Part shown: one piece after another, positions 7,362-14,516 of the stretch
Layout: every line of letters starts with the position of its first letter
Position numbering within the stretch: the stretch's first letter is position 1
The notes under the pieces: generated by a model
The model's database searches: none
What the model was told of the DNA's origin: nothing
The model's input: the letters and a program-made list of their open reading frames with translations, nothing else
DNA from: Myxacorys chilensis ATA2-1-KO14
GTDB lineage: Bacteria > Cyanobacteriota > Cyanobacteriia > Leptolyngbyales > Leptolyngbyaceae
Length of the DNA: 33,494 nucleotides
Direction: 5' to 3'
Assembly (NCBI GenBank): GCA_019359275.1
Contig: JAHHHP010000062.1
Coordinates: 1-33,494 of the forward strand
Made by a program: the position numbers and the translations under genes

Positions 7362-7388
7362 AAAAGTAACTTTTCAAAAGTTACTTTT
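7362..7388. promoter_or_regulatory. Palindromic operator candidate
   Basis: A perfect 27-bp palindrome: 13-bp arms AAAAGTAACTTTT and its complement around one central base. It sits between the 6572-7333 start and the RHH gene. The half-site AAAGTTACTT recurs at 7606-7615, just upstream of the RHH gene start, and related AAGTAACTT occurs near 8572 and 8629. Confidence 0.6.
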
Positions 7389-7421
7389 TAATCAATGATG
7401 TATTCAAATCTGAGAGATCAA

Positions 7422-7592
7422 CTACTGCTGCTTATTAAACGCTTTAGCTTCTAAAATCTCCTGTTGAACTTTGTAGTTTTCTACAGCAACTACAATTAAA
7501 GCGGATAAGCTCAGTCCTTTCCTTTTTGAAAACTCTTGCCAATTTGCTTTTTGAGTTTCAGCGAGTTTCATGTCAATTCTGTCTTGCTTCAT
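7422..7592 (-). CDS. Small ribbon-helix-helix (Arc/MetJ-like) regulator, 56 aa
   Basis: A 56-codon frame from the ATG at 7590-7592 reads MKQDRIDMKLAETQKANWQE, then FSKRKGLSLSALIVVAVENY. This is the classic RHH layout: a short polar beta strand (DRIDMKLA), helix 1 (ETQKANWQEFSKRKG), a turn with Gly, helix 2 (LSALIVVAVENYKVQQEIL). Such dimers bind DNA through the strand and usually repress their own promoter. The nearby AAAAGTAACTTTT palindrome and a half-site just upstream of this start are natural targets. It is transcribed toward the 6572-7333 gene and may be co-regulated with it. No toxin partner is evident. Confidence 0.65.
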   Translation of the reverse strand: MKQDRIDMKLAETQKANWQEFSKRKGLSLSALIVVAVENYKVQQEILEAKAFNKQQ

Positions 7593-7799
7593 ATTCAGTT
7601 TTTCTAAAGTTACTTACTAAATGTGTACTGGTTAATAAATAAAAAGAAGGCTGCCTATTTCAACTCTTCCTTATATTAAGTATAAACGTTAAAAAGGAGA
7701 GTTAGGTTTCCTTTCTAGTAATTACAACAGTAGAAGACTTAATTTCGGAAACTTAGCCATCCATTATTTGGACAGTCTACTGTTAAAATCTGCGTAGCA

Positions 7800-8127
7800 T
7801 ATTGCCACCTTGAAAGTAGGAGTGTCTGGAGGCCATACCTAAAAGTAAAGTCGCCTCAGTTCATTTAATCAAACACTCCTACTTCTGGGCGAAGCCCCCA
7901 TCACACATTGAAACTAACCTGCGTTTGAAACGCCAATTAAAACTATCTCTAGGGGACAAAACTAGTAACTATACCCTTTTACAAAACTTGCCATAGTTAC
8001 TAACTATGTCATCTCTCCCCTTCTGCAAAAACAACTGTTATAGTTGGAAGTAATTAGTTGAGTAATAGCTCACTTAAAAACATTTCATTCTCAGGTGGTT
8101 TTCACAAGCCGCCTGTTTTTTGTTTTT
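7800..8127 (+). ncRNA. Candidate structured RNA in a gene-free stretch
   Basis: About 590 bp (7593-8180) lack a gene. The right half has nested inverted repeats: 12-bp arms 7814-7825 with 7873-7884; the small palindrome GCGTTT-G-AAACGC at 7921-7933; TAGTAACTAT at 7963-7972 with ATAGTTACTA at 7993-8002, enclosed by AGGGGA near 7951 and TCCCCT near 8014. A plus-strand terminator follows at 8092-8127. A terminator with no gene before it suggests a non-coding transcript. The 5' end is unknown and no known RNA family is recognised. Confidence 0.35.
8092..8127 (+). terminator. Plus-strand intrinsic terminator without an upstream gene
   Basis: CAGGTGG (8092-8098) pairs with CCGCCTG (8109-8115) with one G-U pair, and is followed by TTTTTTGTTTTT. 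No plus-strand protein gene lies within several kilobases upstream. Confidence 0.7.
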
Positions 8128-8180
8128 GGGTTACTATTAAATGGAATGTTTTTAAGTAGAACTACACTCAGATAAATAAT

Positions 8181-8639
8181 ATGAATCAAATTATTATTAC
8201 CCCTGCTACAATTTCAGACTTTCTAAAAGCTGGCAATGCTGATTTCATCGGAGCTAACGTCATCTTGTCCAACTGGTCAGAGAGTGCTCTACGACATTAC
8301 AAGGAGCAGCTTCAAGCCTTACTCTATTACTCAAGTGAAGTAGTCATTAGAAATTGTGAGAGTACTGCTGAGGGATTGATTAGGGGCATTTTAACTAATG
8401 TTTTGGTTGTAGCAGAAACGATTGAAAAGATAGTAAAGAAAGTTGAAAAAGCCGCCTCAAAAGCTTTCAGAAGTGTCGTAAATAGTTGGAACACTCTAGT
8501 GTCTGATGCTGGTTATATTGAGTGTTTGGGCTTTTCCTATGTCAGAAACAACACAATTGTTTTAAGTAACTTTTACAGAAGTCAGAATAAGAAAGGTGGT
8601 GTGGGCTTCACTTTTCTACACTACACAAAAGTAACTTGA
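8181..8639 (+). CDS. Hypothetical protein, possibly truncated before pentapeptide repeats
   Basis: A 152-residue protein, probably helical in the middle (TAEGLIRGILTNVLVVAET, then IEKIVKKVEKAASKAF). Residues about 14-26 (FLKAGNADFIGAN) hint at a pentapeptide-repeat phrase. Right after the stop, in the +2 frame, come clear pentapeptide repeats (NLSGANLRG), so the gene may once have encoded a longer protein with a C-terminal pentapeptide domain and been cut by a frameshift. No ribosome-binding site stands out. Function unknown. Confidence 0.5.
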   Translation: MNQIIITPATISDFLKAGNADFIGANVILSNWSESALRHYKEQLQALLYYSSEVVIRNCESTAEGLIRGILTNVLVVAETIEKIVKKVEKAASKAFRSVVNSWNTLVSDAGYIECLGFSYVRNNTIVLSNFYRSQNKKGGVGFTFLHYTKVT

Positions 8640-8824
8640 GCGGAGCTAATCTGAGAGGAACTCAATTGTGACAGATTTGCTTGCGAGACACCAACCTGCA
8701 AAATGCCAACCTTAATGGGGTTGATTTGGCTGGTGCTGATTTGACTAACGCTGAAGGGGATATCACTTTAGAAGCGTACTTCAATAAAATTCTAAAAGAG
8801 CTAAGGGGGTGGGGGGGGGGGTAG
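8633..8824 (+). pseudogene. Decayed pentapeptide-repeat remnant
   Basis: One reading frame gives NLSGANLRGTQL, an in-frame TGA at 8669-8671, and then TNLQNANLNGVDLAGADLTN AE. The A(D/N)LxX periodicity is unmistakable. The frame ends at TAG 8822-8824 straight after an 11-G run (8811-8821). Removing one G would extend it to 9000. Pentapeptide proteins form right-handed beta helices; this copy is too short and interrupted to be functional as read. Confidence 0.6.
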
Positions 8825-8862
8825 GGTCAAGCTATTTAGCTCCTCTGTATACGAAGCAAAAT

Positions 8863-8942
8863 AGCCTAAAACAGGTGCAAAATTTTCTAAAGTTTTATCG
8901 TTCGAAACTCTGTTTCTCAGGCATGTTTGCACCTGATAGGCT
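8863..8942. repeat. Long imperfect inverted repeat
   Basis: Arms CAGGTGCAAA (8872-8881) and TTTGCACCTG (8926-8935), extended by AGCCTA (8863-8868) and TAGGCT (8937-8942), around a 44-bp loop. It may be a MITE-like remnant or an RNA hairpin. The 63-codon frame over it is probably not a gene. Confidence 0.5.
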
Positions 8943-9037
8943 CAATTGGAAGCTAAATTTGCAATTGAAAATCAAGGGATTTAGGCAAGAGAAAAAGTAG
9001 AAAAGAGATTGCTGCTACTTTTTTAAGTCGAGTCTAT

Positions 9038-9325
9038 TCAAAGATTCTTTTTGAGATGTTTACCAGCCTGTCTGGAAACTTCAGGCATTTCAAGTAATTT
9101 GCCGTTGATAAATTTCTCCTGCTCCTCTTTAAGCTTCTGAACTTCTTCTTGCGTCAGAACAACTCTGGCTTTAAAGTCAAAATGACCAGACCCGTGAATA
9201 GAATCTATATCTACTAGAACCCCATTCTCATCTGGAGTTCCTAAAACAGTTTGGTCTATGGTGCTTTGCAAGATGCCGACACCAAAGGAAAAATTGCTAG
9301 TGTCAATTTCAATGTTGATTTTCAT
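9038..9325 (-). CDS. Hypothetical protein co-transcribed with the integrase
   Basis: A 95-residue soluble protein starting 11 bp after the integrase stop, same strand, so it is probably in one operon. The N-terminal part is beta-rich (MKINIEIDTSNFSFGVGIL) and the C-terminal half is a charged helix (LTQEEVQKLKEEQEKFINGK). A small acidic and basic protein next to an integrase might be an accessory or excision factor, but it lacks the basic winged-helix look of Xis, so function is left open. Confidence 0.5.
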   Translation of the reverse strand: MKINIEIDTSNFSFGVGILQSTIDQTVLGTPDENGVLVDIDSIHGSGHFDFKARVVLTQEEVQKLKEEQEKFINGKLLEMPEVSRQAGKHLKKNL

Positions 9326-9336
9326 GGTTGTATTTC

Positions 9337-10431
9337 TTAAAGTTCTGGCAATATTGGTTTCTTAACTTGACCCAAATAGTAATTGTAGAGTGTATCTACT
9401 TTACTATGACCCAGAAGATTTGCAATCTCATGAGCAGGCATTCCACTAGCAGCACAATGAGAGGCAAAACTGGCTCTTGTTCTGTACAAATTACGGTGTT
9501 CAATTCCTAAAGCCTGCAAAGTAAACTTCCATCCTCTTTGAGAAAAAGTATGGTCATCAATAACCTTACCTTTAGGACTTAGGAAAATCAATTCACCTTT
9601 TCTAATTCTGGCACTCAGCATTTGATGAACAGTTTCATTCATTGGAACAATTCTGTATTTGGAAGTCTTAGTAGATTTCCTAATCCTGTTTGCAGTTGAG
9701 CCCCTATTTCTAGAGAGAGTTTCATAAATATGAATCTCTTTCTTAATCAAATCAACATCTTGCCATCTAATGCCAATGGCTTCAGAAGTTCTACATCCAG
9801 TGTTGAATAGAAAGAGAACAAAGTCATGATAGTAGTGGTAAAGAGGACTCTCTCTCAACCCATTGAGAATTGAGTGAATTTCTTCTTTAGTAAAGGGTTT
9901 GGGTTTAGGTCTTTCAGCAACCTTAATCTTGATGCCTTCAAATAAATCCTTCCTAATCACTTGGAGAATAGCCAAGTAACGTTTGGTAGTGGTGGACTTT
10001 ACATTTCTATCCTCAATCCACTTGATGAACTTCTTTGCTTCAGCTTGATTACGGATGGGGAGATTGTAACTTTCTAGAAGTTTGAGCAGGGATTGATCAG
10101 CAGCATTGTAATTTTCCTCAATTCTCTTCTTCAATAGCTCAAGAACAGGAGGGGACTTTATGTTTGTAGAAGGTTGAGTAGGAGGAACAATCCCTAGCAG
10201 CCAACACCTATACTTGTCAAGGCTAAAGTCAAAATTATCTGCAAGACAGTCTTGACTAATGATTTTGCCACAGAGGTCTAACTTTGCTCTATCAGAAGGA
10301 TTATTCCATCTCCCCCAAGTCAAAGAGTAATGCTGGTCAACATATCTCCATCTTAGTAAACAGGATTGATTGTTCTGTCTGACTTTCAGTGATTTAGTCA
10401 TATGCAAGTTTATGCAAATGTGTTTATTCAC
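9337..10431 (-). CDS. Tyrosine recombinase / integrase
   Basis: A 364-residue site-specific recombinase with a C-terminal phage-integrase catalytic domain. Visible active-site residues are Arg214 in FNTGCRTSEAIGIRW, a basic TSK YR segment with Lys255/258, Arg319 in NLYRTRASFAS, His342 in NLLGHSK and Tyr351 in the YNYY segment, 9 residues after that His. The usual His of the HxxR box is Tyr316, a known kind of substitution. The N-terminal arm and SAM-like core (about 1-180) fit cyanobacterial integrases. The open frame starts at GTG (10429-10431); ATG at residue 11 is an alternative. It is transcribed away from the neighbouring tRNA-Ala, 97 bp away, and likely mobilises the accessory block. 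All catalytic positions being intact suggests it may still be active. Confidence 0.88.
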   Translation of the reverse strand: MNKHICINLHMTKSLKVRQNNQSCLLRWRYVDQHYSLTWGRWNNPSDRAKLDLCGKIISQDCLADNFDFSLDKYRCWLLGIVPPTQPSTNIKSPPVLELLKKRIEENYNAADQSLLKLLESYNLPIRNQAEAKKFIKWIEDRNVKSTTTKRYLAILQVIRKDLFEGIKIKVAERPKPKPFTKEEIHSILNGLRESPLYHYYHDFVLFLFNTGCRTSEAIGIRWQDVDLIKKEIHIYETLSRNRGSTANRIRKSTKTSKYRIVPMNETVHQMLSARIRKGELIFLSPKGKVIDDHTFSQRGWKFTLQALGIEHRNLYRTRASFASHCAASGMPAHEIANLLGHSKVDTLYNYYLGQVKKPILPEL

Positions 10432-10527
10432 CTGAAAGAGGATTACCTGATTAGAACACCTGTTTTAGTCCTAAAAGCCACAGAAGTTGCACTTTAGCGC
10501 TAGATGCGGCATGATTGAGAGGCGCAA

Positions 10528-10600
10528 GGGGCTATAGCGCAGTTGGTAGCGCATCTCAATGGCATTGAGAGGGTCAGCGGTTCGAATCCGCTTAGCTCCA
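10528..10600 (+). tRNA. trnA-GGC: tRNA-Ala (anticodon GGC)
   Basis: A complete 73-nt cloverleaf: 7-bp acceptor stem GGGGCTA / TAGCTCC with discriminator A, D stem GCGC/GCGC, anticodon stem TCTCA/TGAGA with loop ATGGCAT (anticodon GGC at 10561-10563), T stem AGCGG/CCGCT with TTCGAAT loop. The acceptor has the G3:U70 wobble pair that identifies alanine tRNA. No CCA is encoded. It lies between the integrase and the chromosomal side. Confidence 0.95.
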
Positions 10601-10627
10601 TTTCCTGAAAATATACATTTGTATATT

Positions 10628-10682
10628 ATGTGACTTGACCTAAAAGTTGAACAAATTGTCCAACTTTTAGGTCAAGTCACAT
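10628..10682. repeat. 55-bp near-perfect palindrome
   Basis: 22-bp perfect arms (10628-10649 and 10661-10682) with an 11-nt loop, containing the phrase ACTTGACCTAAAAGTTG. It is 28 bp after the tRNA and about 20 bp before the truncated transposase frame. It could be a pair of inverted IS ends left by rearrangement, a MITE, or a transcription stop for the tRNA. There is no T run after it. Confidence 0.6.
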
Positions 10683-10701
10683 TAGGGCAGACACGCCTGG
10701 C

Positions 10702-11244
10702 TTGCTTATCGATTCAGTCAGCAACGAATCGCACAAAGTGCCGCCACTTAAACAAGGATTGGGAAGCGATACCAGCGAGTTCGCCTGCGATTCGATTCGC
10801 TACTGGTGGAGCACCTGTGGTAAAGCTCGCTATCCACTGGCTGACTTCATTTTGCTGCTCTGCGATGGGGGCGGCAGCAATAGCTCCCGCTACTACCTCT
10901 TCAAACAAGATTTACAAGCACTGGTCAATGAACTGGGAATCGAAATTCGCATCGCTCACTATCCCCCCTACACCTCCAAGTACAATCCGATTGAGCACCG
11001 CCTGTTTCCTCATGTCTCTCGAGTATGCCAGGGTGTGATTTTTGAGAGCGTCCAAACAGTACAAGAGCTGATGGCAACGGCAACGACTCGCGCAGGTCTC
11101 AATGTGTTTACGACGATTCTCGACAAAACCTATCAAACCGGTCGAAAAGTCGCTCAAGACTTCAAATCCAACATGAAGATTATCTTTGATGAGTTCTTGC
11201 CGCAATGGAATTACACAGCTAAACCAGAATCACAGGTTATTTAA
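10702..11244 (+). pseudogene. ISAzo13-family transposase, N-terminally truncated
   Basis: The 180-codon frame matches the C-terminal part of ISAzo13-type DDE transposases: TSEFACDSIRYWW, LLCDGGGSNSSRYYLF (catalytic Asp), IAHYPPYTSKYNPIEHRLFP (catalytic Glu), TRAGLNVFTTILDKTYQTG, LPQWNYT near the end. Full members are about 400 residues and carry a first catalytic Asp in the missing N-terminal half, so this copy is dead. The left break lies just after the 55-bp palindrome. The IS remnant sits at the junction between the accessory block and HIP1-rich chromosome. Confidence 0.8.
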
Positions 11245-11428
11245 TCCTCGATCCTTAGGGAGCGATCGACAGGAAATTTCGCCCCATGCTCAACTGCTAG
11301 CAGGGTTCTAAGTACGATAAGACATCCATCCGTACTTGGAACCCAAAATCCGACTTTGGGTAGATCCACTCGCACAGATCTCTTACACTTAGCTACATAC
11401 TCCAGTGGTTATTAGAGAGCGAGCCTAT

Positions 11429-12301
11429 ATGTCGTTAAGCAGTACCAGCAAAATTGCTGACTTGTTAGAGAAAAACGAGACAGAACTTCTAAGAAACTGG
11501 CTTACAGAGTTGGAAGCATCTGGGCTGCGCCGAGACGACTTGATGCGATCGACAGAATTAAACCAGCAGTGTCATGAGTTCTTGCGGATGTTTCGCAGTG
11601 CTGCCCAGCATGAGAATTTCAGCGATGTTCAAGCGCCAGAATGGGGCAGTGTGCGACAACTCTTAACTGATATTTCCCGCGATCGCGCACAGCAAGGATT
11701 CACGCCCTCAGAAGTGGCAACTTTTATCTTTTCCTTGAAAAAACCGTTATTTGACCAGCTTAAACGGGAGTTGGCGCAACAAAATGATCTTCTGATTGAC
11801 TCAATCTGGACGGTGACAGATGTGCTGGATCAGCTTGGATTGTGGACAACCGAAGTTTTTCAACAAACTCGCGAAAAAGTCATTTTGCGACAACAACAAG
11901 AACTCCTCGAACTATCGACTCCGGTTGTGAAACTGTGGGAAGGCATTCTTGCTCTGCCAATGATTGGAACGCTCGACAGTGCCCGGACTCAGGTAGTAAT
12001 GGAAACCCTGTTGCAGCAAATTGTTGAAACAGGGTCGCAAGTGGTGGTTATCGATATTACCGGAGTTCCTACGGTGGATACCTTGGTCGCCCAATACCTG
12101 CTGAAAACAGTAGAAGCGGCACGGTTAATGGGAACGGACTGTATCATTAGTGGCATTCGTCCCCAGATTGCTCAAACAATTGTTCATCTAGGGTTGGATC
12201 TCTCCGGTGTGATTACCAAAGCAACTCTGGCCGATGCCTTTGCGATCGCGCTCAAAAAACGGCAGTTAACCATTGTTTCTAAAGCGTCTCAATCTGTTTG
12301 A
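11429..12301 (+). CDS. rsbR: RsbR-type stressosome protein (RsbRD N-domain + STAS)
   Basis: RsbR proteins form the shell of the stressosome with RsbS and hold RsbT until a stress signal leads to phosphorylation. The first 160 residues are helical and match the RsbRD-type N-domain (IADLLEKNETELLRNWLTEL); the C-terminal 120 form a STAS domain: LSTPVVKLWEGILALPMIGT, then VVVIDITGVPTVDTLVA and ISGIRPQIAQTIVHLGLDL. The Thr in TVDT is at a position expected for RsbT phosphorylation. The frame is open from a GTG at 11405, but the ATG at 11429 has GAGAGCGAG upstream and starts the conserved domain well. First gene of the rsbRST cluster. Confidence 0.88.
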   Translation: MSLSSTSKIADLLEKNETELLRNWLTELEASGLRRDDLMRSTELNQQCHEFLRMFRSAAQHENFSDVQAPEWGSVRQLLTDISRDRAQQGFTPSEVATFIFSLKKPLFDQLKRELAQQNDLLIDSIWTVTDVLDQLGLWTTEVFQQTREKVILRQQQELLELSTPVVKLWEGILALPMIGTLDSARTQVVMETLLQQIVETGSQVVVIDITGVPTVDTLVAQYLLKTVEAARLMGTDCIISGIRPQIAQTIVHLGLDLSGVITKATLADAFAIALKKRQLTIVSKASQSV

Positions 12302-12354
12302 GCGCGGCTCAACAGCGTAGAATTCAAACTGGATTTCTTGGTCAAATCATTTTT

Positions 12355-12402
12355 TTCAACATTAATTGAGTTCAACATTAATTGAGTTCAACATTAATTG
12401 AG
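12355..12402 (+). repeat. Three tandem 16-bp repeats before rsbS
   Basis: TTCAACATTAATTGAG three times exactly (12355-12370, 12371-12386, 12387-12402). The final unit contributes the AG of the GAGG ribosome-binding site of rsbS, so copy number changes would not disturb the site but would change the leader length. Confidence 0.9.
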
Positions 12403-12410
12403 GTAAGGAC

Positions 12411-12800
12411 GTGGAACGTATTCCCATTTTGCAGATGGGTCAATTTCTGTTAGTGACGATTCAGGTCGATATGCACGATCGCTTGGCCTTAGCACTGCAA
12501 GATGACCTTACCAATCGCATTGTCAAAACCAGTGCCAGTGGAGTCCTGATCGATATTTCGTCGCTGGAAATTGTAGATTCATTTATTGGACGGGTTTTAG
12601 GAAATATTGCTACCGTTTCACAGCTTCTTGGGGCTGAGACGGTGGTTGTTGGAATGCAGCCTGCGATCGCGATTACGTTAGTTGAGTTGGGACTTTCGCT
12701 CTCTGGAGTCCGCACCGCAGCAAATGTTGATACTGGAATGCGGCTTTTGCAGACTGTCTTAGGCGTGCCATTTCACGGGGGCTTAAATGCCAATCCTTGA
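12411..12800 (+). CDS. rsbS: RsbS-type STAS antagonist
   Basis: A 129-residue single STAS domain protein that co-assembles with RsbR and binds RsbT. The phosphorylatable Ser is Ser57 in LIDISSLEIVDSFIGRVL, corresponding to the RsbS Ser59 site of Bacillus subtilis. The rest (GAETVVVGMQPAIAITLVEL GLSLSG) is standard RsbS. It starts at GTG with GAGG seven bases upstream; the stop overlaps the rsbT start by 14 bp, implying translational coupling. Length fits the family (about 120 aa). Confidence 0.88.
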   Translation: MERIPILQMGQFLLVTIQVDMHDRLALALQDDLTNRIVKTSASGVLIDISSLEIVDSFIGRVLGNIATVSQLLGAETVVVGMQPAIAITLVELGLSLSGVRTAANVDTGMRLLQTVLGVPFHGGLNANP

Positions 12801-13194
12801 AACAATCTCGATATCGGATCAAACCGATATCGTTATGGTGCGGCAGAAAGTGCGGGCGCAGACCGTGGCACTGGGGTTTGGATTGGTCGATCAGACCAAG
12901 ATTGTGACGGCAGCGAGTGAACTTGCCCGCAATACGTTAGATTATGGTGGCGGTGGTAGTGTGACGCTAGAAGTCTTAGAAAGCGATCAGCGCGTTGGAT
13001 TGAGCCTGAAGTTTACGGATCAAGGGGCAGGGATTGCCAATATAGAATTAGCGCTACAAAATGGCTACACAACCGGAGGCGGATTGGGACTCGGACTTGG
13101 AGGAGCGAAACGGTTGATGCACGAGTTTGAAATCACTTCAGAGGTAGGCAAGGGAACGTGCGTGACGACCGTTCGATGGCGACAGCAGAGTTGA
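12787..13194 (+). CDS. rsbT: RsbT-type serine/threonine kinase / switch protein
   Basis: A 135-residue GHKL ATPase that phosphorylates RsbR and RsbS and is then released to act on an output partner. The N box is TAASELARNTLDYGGGG (Glu and Asn ligands for Mg-ATP), G1 is FTDQGAGI, and G2 is GGGLGLGLGGAKRLM. The length is normal. It is placed directly after rsbS with a 14-bp overlap and a GGGGG-type ribosome-binding site within rsbS. No sigma-B or RsbU gene follows; the next genes carry fused ATPase domains that could be the released RsbT's targets. Confidence 0.9.
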   Translation: MPILETISISDQTDIVMVRQKVRAQTVALGFGLVDQTKIVTAASELARNTLDYGGGGSVTLEVLESDQRVGLSLKFTDQGAGIANIELALQNGYTTGGGLGLGLGGAKRLMHEFEITSEVGKGTCVTTVRWRQQS

Positions 13195-13287
13195 TAGCAG
13201 GCGGAACGGATGTAGCAAAAAGAAATTTTTGTGTTAGTTCTAACTCAGGTTGTCGTATTACCGCGATCGCGCTAAGGTCAAGTGCCA

Positions 13288-13315
13288 GACAGATGGATTT
13301 CTGACAGATGGATTT
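13288..13315 (+). repeat. Two-copy 15-bp repeat after rsbT
   Basis: GACAGATGGATTT at 13288-13300 and 13303-13315 in the 245-bp gap between rsbT and the next gene. A short hairpin GAATAGA / TCTATTC follows at 13359-13380. Role unknown. Confidence 0.6.
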
Positions 13316-13439
13316 TTTAAAGTGTTTTGAGTGTTGTGAGATTGAGTTGAGTCATAGTGAATAGAGAATTGTTTCTATTCAAAGAAAGTTTTGATCGCCG
13401 ACGCGCGATTTTATGGAGCTTGCGAAGCGATCGCCCTGA

Positions 13440-14516
13440 ATGGAAACATGCATTGTATTACCAATTACTGAAGACAGCCAAATAGGAGAAGCTCGACGCT
13501 TTGTTGCAACCCTGGCGAGAGCATTAGAGTTCAATGACCACGATCGCGGCAAAGTGGCGATCGTGGTGACGGAAGTGGCGAATAACTTACTCAAACACGC
13601 TCAGAAGGGGCAAGTGATCCTACAATCCCTCGCCACGCCTGAAGCGGTAGGCATCGAAATCATCGCGCTAGATTCTGGGCCTGGCATGAAAGATGTCAAT
13701 CAGTGTCTTCAAGATGGCTTCTCGACCGGAGGCACAACCGGAACTGGACTTGGTGCAATCCAACGGCTTTCGACGTTTTTTGAGATTTATTCGCAGCCGC
13801 AGGTGGGAACAGTACTTGTCAGCCGATTCTGGGTGCAGAGATTGCCTCATTCAAATTCTCCTATCCTGACGACTCTACGATCGACGCCGCGATCGCACCC
13901 GCTTGAGCTAGGCGCGATTAATCTACCGAAAGTAAGCGGTGACGCATCGGGAGATGCTTGGGCCGTTGAGAATCACCTCGATCGATGTCTCGTGCTAGTT
14001 GCCGATGGCTTAGGATCAGGAGCGTTAGCCGCCGAAGCCTCTCAAGAAGCGGTGCGCGTGTTTCAAGCCAACGTCGCGCAACATCCGCAAGCAATCTTAG
14101 AGCAAATTCATGCTGCGCTCAGAAAAACGCGCGGTGCGGTCGTTGCGATCGCAGAAATTCTGCCCACTCAACAAATGCTTCGGTACGCCGGCATCGGCAA
14201 TATTTCTGGAGTCATTCTGACTGATAGAACAAGTCGAAGTCTCGTGTCTTTCAATGGCATTGTCGGAGGAAGCGTTCGCAAATTCGCTGAGTTCTCCTAT
14301 GATTGGTCAATTCGCTCTGTGGGAATGTTTCAGAGTGATTCGCTCTTAGTCATGCACTCAGATGGATTAGCAAGCCACTGGTCGTTAGATCGCTATCCTG
14401 GACTAGTCAATCGTCATCCCGCCCTGATTGCCGCCGTCTTGTATCGTGATTTTGTGCGATCGCGCGATGATGTAACTGTAGTGGTTGCAAAGCTGAGGCA
14501 GGAAGAGCATGTCTAA
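13440..14516 (+). CDS. RsbW/RsbT-like ATPase fused to PP2C (RsbX/SpoIIE-like) phosphatase
   Basis: The N-terminal 130 residues form a GHKL anti-sigma-type ATPase: VVTEVANNLLKHA (N box), ALDSGPGMKD (G1), GGTTGTGLGAIQRLS (G2). Residues about 155-355 are a PP2C/SpoIIE phosphatase with the metal-binding set VSGDASGDAW, LVADGLGSGALA, VMHSDGLASHW and RSRDDVTVVV. In the B. subtilis stressosome the PP2C RsbX resets phosphorylated RsbR and RsbS; this protein likely plays that part, with the ATPase fused to it. It lies 245 bp after rsbT and overlaps the next gene by 8 bp. The metal ligands look complete, so an active enzyme is expected. Confidence 0.85.
   Translation: METCIVLPITEDSQIGEARRFVATLARALEFNDHDRGKVAIVVTEVANNLLKHAQKGQVILQSLATPEAVGIEIIALDSGPGMKDVNQCLQDGFSTGGTTGTGLGAIQRLSTFFEIYSQPQVGTVLVSRFWVQRLPHSNSPILTTLRSTPRSHPLELGAINLPKVSGDASGDAWAVENHLDRCLVLVADGLGSGALAAEASQEAVRVFQANVAQHPQAILEQIHAALRKTRGAVVAIAEILPTQQMLRYAGIGNISGVILTDRTSRSLVSFNGIVGGSVRKFAEFSYDWSIRSVGMFQSDSLLVMHSDGLASHWSLDRYPGLVNRHPALIAAVLYRDFVRSRDDVTVVVAKLRQEEHV

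Noticed and set aside
8809..9000. 63-codon frame starting at GTG in the G run
   Set aside because: Starts within the homopolymer and is dominated by an inverted repeat; better explained as remnant DNA.
10702..11244. Functional insertion sequence
   Set aside because: The transposase lacks its N-terminal half and first catalytic Asp, and no matching terminal repeats were found around it.
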